Below, piece after piece: positions 3,390 to 6,532 of a DNA stretch of 6,532 nucleotides. Below the pieces are notes generated by a model that worked only from the letters and a program-made list of their open reading frames with translations, was not told the DNA's origin and ran no database searches. Position 1 is the stretch's first letter; every line of letters begins with the position of its first letter. This DNA is from CAZKNJ01 sp964554185 (GTDB taxonomy: Bacteria; 4484-113). The stretch lies in NCBI GenBank assembly GCA_964554185.1, contig CAZKNJ010000077.1, positions 1 through 6,532 of the forward strand, in the 5' to 3' direction. Both the position numbers and the translations under genes were made by a program.

Positions 3390-5137
3390 GCGGCAAGGGT
3401 GACATCGGCACCGGATTGGCGGCGCGGCTGGAGCGGCTGCTGGAGGTGCATGCCGCCCTGGCGGGCAGTGTCAACTTTGAGGAGCTGGGACGCAAGCTGG
3501 GCGAGACGCTCACCGACCTGATTCCGCCATTTTCGGCGGCGCGGCTGCCGGTGGTTGAAGGAATGGTGGGCAAGGAGTTTCCGCTCACCCACGGCGAAGA
3601 GCTCCACTCCGAAGGAGACCTCGAGGCCATCCAGCCGGTGCGGCGAAAGTTCGCCGCGCTGTCGCTCAATCCCGGCGAGGCGCCGGCGCCTCTGATGGTA
3701 ACGCCAGACGAGCTGAGCGAGCTACCGGCGGATGTGCGCAAACGCATTGCGCTCTGGTGCTTCCTGCCGCTGCACGTCAGCGAGGGCGACGCGGTATCGG
3801 TCTTCGCGTTTGAGTTCCACCATGCGCCGAAGGACCGCGAGGCGCTGAGCTTCACCATGGAGCATCTGATGCTTGTGCTGGCGCCGGTGGTGGAGATGAT
3901 CAACCTGCGCCAGGCCTACCGCGACACGCTGCGCGACTCCGAAGCGCTGATGAAGGTAAGCACGACCATCTCCAGCAAGCTGGACTTGAAGGAACTGCTC
4001 ACCGTGCTGGCGCGGCAGTGCTCCTGGCTGCTGGACGCCGACCGCAGCACCGTGTGGCTCTACGACGACGAGACCGAAGAGATATGGACGATTGTGAGCG
4101 AAGGACTCACGGACGAGATACGAATGCCCCTGGGGCGCGGCATTGCCGGGGCGGTCGCCAAGTCCAAGGACACGCTCAACATCTCCGACCCGTATTCGCA
4201 CCCGCTGTTTAACCCCGAAGTTGACCGCGAAACCGGGTATCTCACCAAGAGCATTCTGTGCATGCCGCTGAAAAACAAGAAGGACGAGCTCATCGGCGTG
4301 TACCAGGTGCTCAACAAACTGGACTTTGACCATTTCAGCCGCGACGATGAGAGGATGCTGGCCGCGCTCAGCGGCAGCGCCGCGGTCGCCGTGGAGAACG
4401 CGAAGCTGTACGAAGACCAGAAAAAGCAGTTCAGCAGCTTCATTGAAGTGCTGGCCACCAGCGTTGACGCCAAAGATCCGACGACCGCCGACCACTCCAA
4501 GATGGTCACCGGCGTGGCCGTGGCGCTGGGCAAGCAGCTTGGGTTTGACGCGCAGCAAACAGAGTTCATCCGCGTCGCCGGCGTACTGCACGACTACGGG
4601 AAAATCGCCATCCCGGACGCGATACTGTGCAAGCCCGGCACGCTGACGCCGGAGGAGTTCATGGTGATGCACTCGCACGTGGAAAAGACCATCACCATCC
4701 TCAGCCGCGTTTACTTCACCAAGGAGATGCGCGACATTCCCAAGATCGCGGGGATGCACCATGAGCGGCTGGACGGCACGGGCTATCCGCTGAAGCTGAA
4801 GGCGGAACAGATACCGCTGGGCGGGCGCATCCTCGCGGTGGCGGACATCTTCCACGCGATGATGCAGGAGCGGCCCTACAAGAAGGGGCTGACGCCGTCG
4901 GAGGCGCTGGCGGAGTGCAAGAAGCTCACCAAGCCGCACATCGGCCGCTTCGGCGACGAGGAAGGGGCGCACCTGGACGGAGTGGTGGTGGACGCGCTTG
5001 AGCACGTGCTGGAGCGCGAGCATTACAACGTTGAGTTCTTCGTGCGCGAGTCCGGCTGGTCGGACATCTCGTCCAAGGAGATAATGGCGCTGCGCGATAT
5101 GACCTCCCACGATGAGCATACGAAGGGTGGCAACTGA
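3386..5137 (+). CDS. Tandem-GAF HD-GYP domain protein (predicted c-di-GMP phosphodiesterase)
   Basis: This 583-residue cytoplasmic signalling protein is predicted to hydrolyse cyclic di-GMP in response to a ligand of its GAF domains. Residues about 10-180 look like a degenerate GAF, with an opening helix NFEELGRKLGETLTDLI and a closing FLPLHV...FAFEF...LAPVVEMINL. Residues about 185-345 are a clear GAF with NKLDFDHFSRDDE (310-322), matching the NKXnFX3DE signature of cyclic-nucleotide-binding GAFs. The HD-GYP domain (about 350-535) has its metal residues intact: AGVLHDYGK with His402-Asp403, His429/His431, HHE at 458-460, DGTGYP at 463-468 and Asp487 in VADIF. A charged tail follows. No signal peptide or membrane segment is seen. 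The GTG at 3386 is chosen: it overlaps the epimerase stop as GTGA and has GGAGGG and GGAAGG upstream. A TTG at 3368 is the alternative and adds six residues. The overlap implies translational coupling to the epimerase. Confidence 0.93.
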   Translation: MSGKGDIGTGLAARLERLLEVHAALAGSVNFEELGRKLGETLTDLIPPFSAARLPVVEGMVGKEFPLTHGEELHSEGDLEAIQPVRRKFAALSLNPGEAPAPLMVTPDELSELPADVRKRIALWCFLPLHVSEGDAVSVFAFEFHHAPKDREALSFTMEHLMLVLAPVVEMINLRQAYRDTLRDSEALMKVSTTISSKLDLKELLTVLARQCSWLLDADRSTVWLYDDETEEIWTIVSEGLTDEIRMPLGRGIAGAVAKSKDTLNISDPYSHPLFNPEVDRETGYLTKSILCMPLKNKKDELIGVYQVLNKLDFDHFSRDDERMLAALSGSAAVAVENAKLYEDQKKQFSSFIEVLATSVDAKDPTTADHSKMVTGVAVALGKQLGFDAQQTEFIRVAGVLHDYGKIAIPDAILCKPGTLTPEEFMVMHSHVEKTITILSRVYFTKEMRDIPKIAGMHHERLDGTGYPLKLKAEQIPLGGRILAVADIFHAMMQERPYKKGLTPSEALAECKKLTKPHIGRFGDEEGAHLDGVVVDALEHVLEREHYNVEFFVRESGWSDISSKEIMALRDMTSHDEHTKGGN

Positions 5138-5140
5138 GCA

Positions 5141-5596
5141 ATGAAAGAACGGACGCTGGTGCTGGTGAAACCCGACGGCGTGCAGCGCGGGCTCGCCGGC
5201 GAGATCATCTCGCGGTTTGAGCGCAAGGGGCTGAAGATCGTGGGGCTGAAGCTCGTGCAGGTGACCGAGGAATTGGCGGCCAAGCACTACGAGGCGCACC
5301 GCGAGAAGCCGTTTTACCCGCCACTGGTGGAGTTCATCACCTCCAGCCCGGTGGTGGCGCTGGCGCTGGAAGGAGACAATGCCATCGCGGTGGTGCGCGC
5401 GCTGATGGGGCCGACCAACCCGGCGGACGCGCCCGCAGGCACTATCCGCGGGGACTTCGGCCTGGCGGTCACGATGAACCTGGTGCACGGCAGCGATTCG
5501 CCGGAAGCCGCGGCGCGGGAGTTGGCGCTGTTCTTCGCGCCGGAGGAGCTGTTGGACTACACGCTGGACACCGGCCGCTGGACCGGCGGGGAGTAA
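5141..5596 (+). CDS. ndk: Nucleoside diphosphate kinase
   Basis: Ndk moves the gamma-phosphate of ATP to other (deoxy)nucleoside diphosphates through a phosphohistidine, balancing NTP and dNTP pools in the cytoplasm. The 151-residue product is full length for the family. It starts KERTLVLVKPDGVQRGLAGE, with Lys10 of the KPDG motif, and carries PTNPADAPAGTIRGDFG (91-107) and the active-site NLVHGSDS with His116. It begins three bases after the stop of the HD-GYP gene, clearly in the same operon. The nearest purine-rich ribosome site is GGGTGG at 5125-5130, ten bases before the ATG, so coupling to the upstream gene may help its translation. In this setting it could supply dTTP for dTDP-sugars, the substrate class of the epimerase; that link is inference, since ndk is also a housekeeping gene. 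Confidence 0.97.
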   Translation: MKERTLVLVKPDGVQRGLAGEIISRFERKGLKIVGLKLVQVTEELAAKHYEAHREKPFYPPLVEFITSSPVVALALEGDNAIAVVRALMGPTNPADAPAGTIRGDFGLAVTMNLVHGSDSPEAAARELALFFAPEELLDYTLDTGRWTGGE

Positions 5597-5609
5597 TCCC
5601 ATACAGGCC

Positions 5610-6532
5610 ATGCTTCGCGTCCTGCTTGCGCTAATTACCCTACTGCTGCTGACACCGCTGCTGGCCGCGCAACCCACTGCTCCGCCCAAGCCCGATTACC
5701 ACTTCGCGCTGTCGTTTGACAACCGCACTGGCGGGGACATCAAACTCACTGACCTCATGGCGGGCGAGCCGTCGGAGCGGAATATTTACGTGCTGGGGCA
5801 CGTGGTGCGGCCCGCCACCGGCATCCGCGAGCTCAGCTTCCACGCGACGCTGTGGGGCAAGAGCAGCACGGTGGTGGCCTCGGCGGTGAACGCCGTCCAC
5901 ATCAAAGTCTTCGGCCTAGCCTCGCTGGACCGCGGCAGCTCCATCACCATTGCCCCGCACGAGCTTTACGGCAAGAACCTGGACGGCACGCCGGGGCGGC
6001 TGCTGGACTACACCATCTACACCGACATCGAGAGCGGGGTGTACCTGTTCGGCGGCAGCTTTTCGCCGCCGCAGGGAAGCGCGGTGCGGTGTATGCGCGG
6101 CGGCGAGATGAAGCGGCTGGAGCTGGGATTCGTGCCGCAGGTGGGCGACGAGTTTCTGATTGAAGTGAGGGGACCGGTGCCGTCGCTGCGGTCGCTGAGC
6201 TTTGAAAACCGTCCCAAGGGGCGGGTAGAGGCGGAGTACTCCAATATGACGCGCGTGGCGGTGGGGTTCGTCACCAAGCCGGTGAGCGGCGTGGGGCGGT
6301 TTGAGGGCGGCTACCTTTCGCCGCCCAGCACCATCCGCGCCAGCCACGCGGGCGTGATTGACATCAGCACCAGCGGGCGCGGGCAAGTGGGCGGCTTCCA
6401 GATTATCCCGTGGAACCACAGCCGCTCGCGGGAGATGGTGAAGTCGCAGATTATGCCGCAGTACATGATCGTGGACAGCTACGGCGGCGGGCAGCTGACG
6501 GGAGTGCCGCCGCTGTTCGGGCCGGGGCTGTT
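5610..6532 (+). CDS. Exported protein of unknown function, 3' end beyond the window
   Basis: The frame is open from the ATG at 5610 to the right edge (307 codons, no stop). The N-terminus MLRVLLALITLLLLTPLLAA is a clear Sec signal peptide with probable cleavage after LLAA, before QPTAPPKP. The rest is rich in Gly, Ser and alternating hydrophobic residues, as in beta-sheet secreted proteins. Two segments about 85 residues apart share a motif: FGGSFSPP (147-154) and EGGYLSPP (232-239), each followed by a conserved-looking stretch. LSFDNR and LSFENR occur in front of other segments, so the protein seems built from diverged repeats. No transmembrane helix beyond the signal is seen. I do not recognise the family. 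It starts 13 bases after the ndk stop, so it is likely the fourth gene of the operon. The Shine-Dalgarno is weak. An extracytoplasmic location is well supported, but function is not. Confidence 0.85.
   Translation, partial: MLRVLLALITLLLLTPLLAAQPTAPPKPDYHFALSFDNRTGGDIKLTDLMAGEPSERNIYVLGHVVRPATGIRELSFHATLWGKSSTVVASAVNAVHIKVFGLASLDRGSSITIAPHELYGKNLDGTPGRLLDYTIYTDIESGVYLFGGSFSPPQGSAVRCMRGGEMKRLELGFVPQVGDEFLIEVRGPVPSLRSLSFENRPKGRVEAEYSNMTRVAVGFVTKPVSGVGRFEGGYLSPPSTIRASHAGVIDISTSGRGQVGGFQIIPWNHSRSREMVKSQIMPQYMIVDSYGGGQLTGVPPLFGPGL

Noticed and set aside
3722..5689. A 655-codon open frame on the minus strand opposite the HD-GYP and ndk genes
   Set aside because: It is antisense to two strongly supported genes, is rich in His/Arg/Gln/Val as expected from high-GC shadow frames, and has no recognisable domain.

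Overview
The window is a high-GC bacterial scaffold fragment, probably from a draft or metagenome assembly, because it contains a run of exactly 100 N (2764-2863). The host phylum cannot be fixed from the sequence. Three clues are compatible with Armatimonadota or a planctomycete/verrucomicrobial-type lineage: dispersed intergenic hairpins of the kind that yield spurious GRDARAT peptides, a LexA with a KGAYDHI recognition helix, and apparently leaderless genes. This placement is tentative.

Layout, left half. A minus-strand gene runs off the left edge (1-157). It encodes the N-terminus of a small lipoprotein and has a good Shine-Dalgarno. Next is a roughly 310-base non-coding stretch (158-466) whose right part holds a cluster of G+C-rich hairpins and short direct repeats. 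Then comes parB (467-1351, minus), a chromosomal-type partition CTPase with no parA visible. It is divergent from an atypical short-chain dehydrogenase/reductase (1411-2097, plus); their start codons are 59 bases apart and the two promoters lie back to back. The SDR runs head-on into lexA (2094-2726, minus), and the two genes share a CTAG tetramer that supplies TAG stop codons on both strands.

Layout, right half. After the lexA promoter and the gap comes a plus-strand run that looks like one operon. It consists of a sugar-nucleotide 3,5-epimerase-like cupin (2934-3389), a tandem-GAF HD-GYP protein (3386-5137, overlapping by the 4-base GTGA), nucleoside diphosphate kinase (5141-5596), and an exported protein of unknown function cut by the right edge (5610-6532).

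How the parts relate. ParB and LexA are chromosome-maintenance and DNA-damage functions. The right operon combines sugar-nucleotide chemistry, NTP supply by Ndk, a predicted nucleotide-sensing c-di-GMP phosphodiesterase and a secreted protein, which suggests (as inference) a cell-surface or envelope role. The most notable pattern is regulatory. All four promoter-proximal genes (parB, SDR, lexA, epimerase) have a TATAAT or TACAAT box only 5-9 bases before an ATG/GTG start and no Shine-Dalgarno, whereas the internal GAF/HD-GYP gene and the lipoprotein gene have clear ones. The lexA promoter also carries two adjacent dyads that are candidate LexA operators. No complete new multi-gene system can be claimed from this window.
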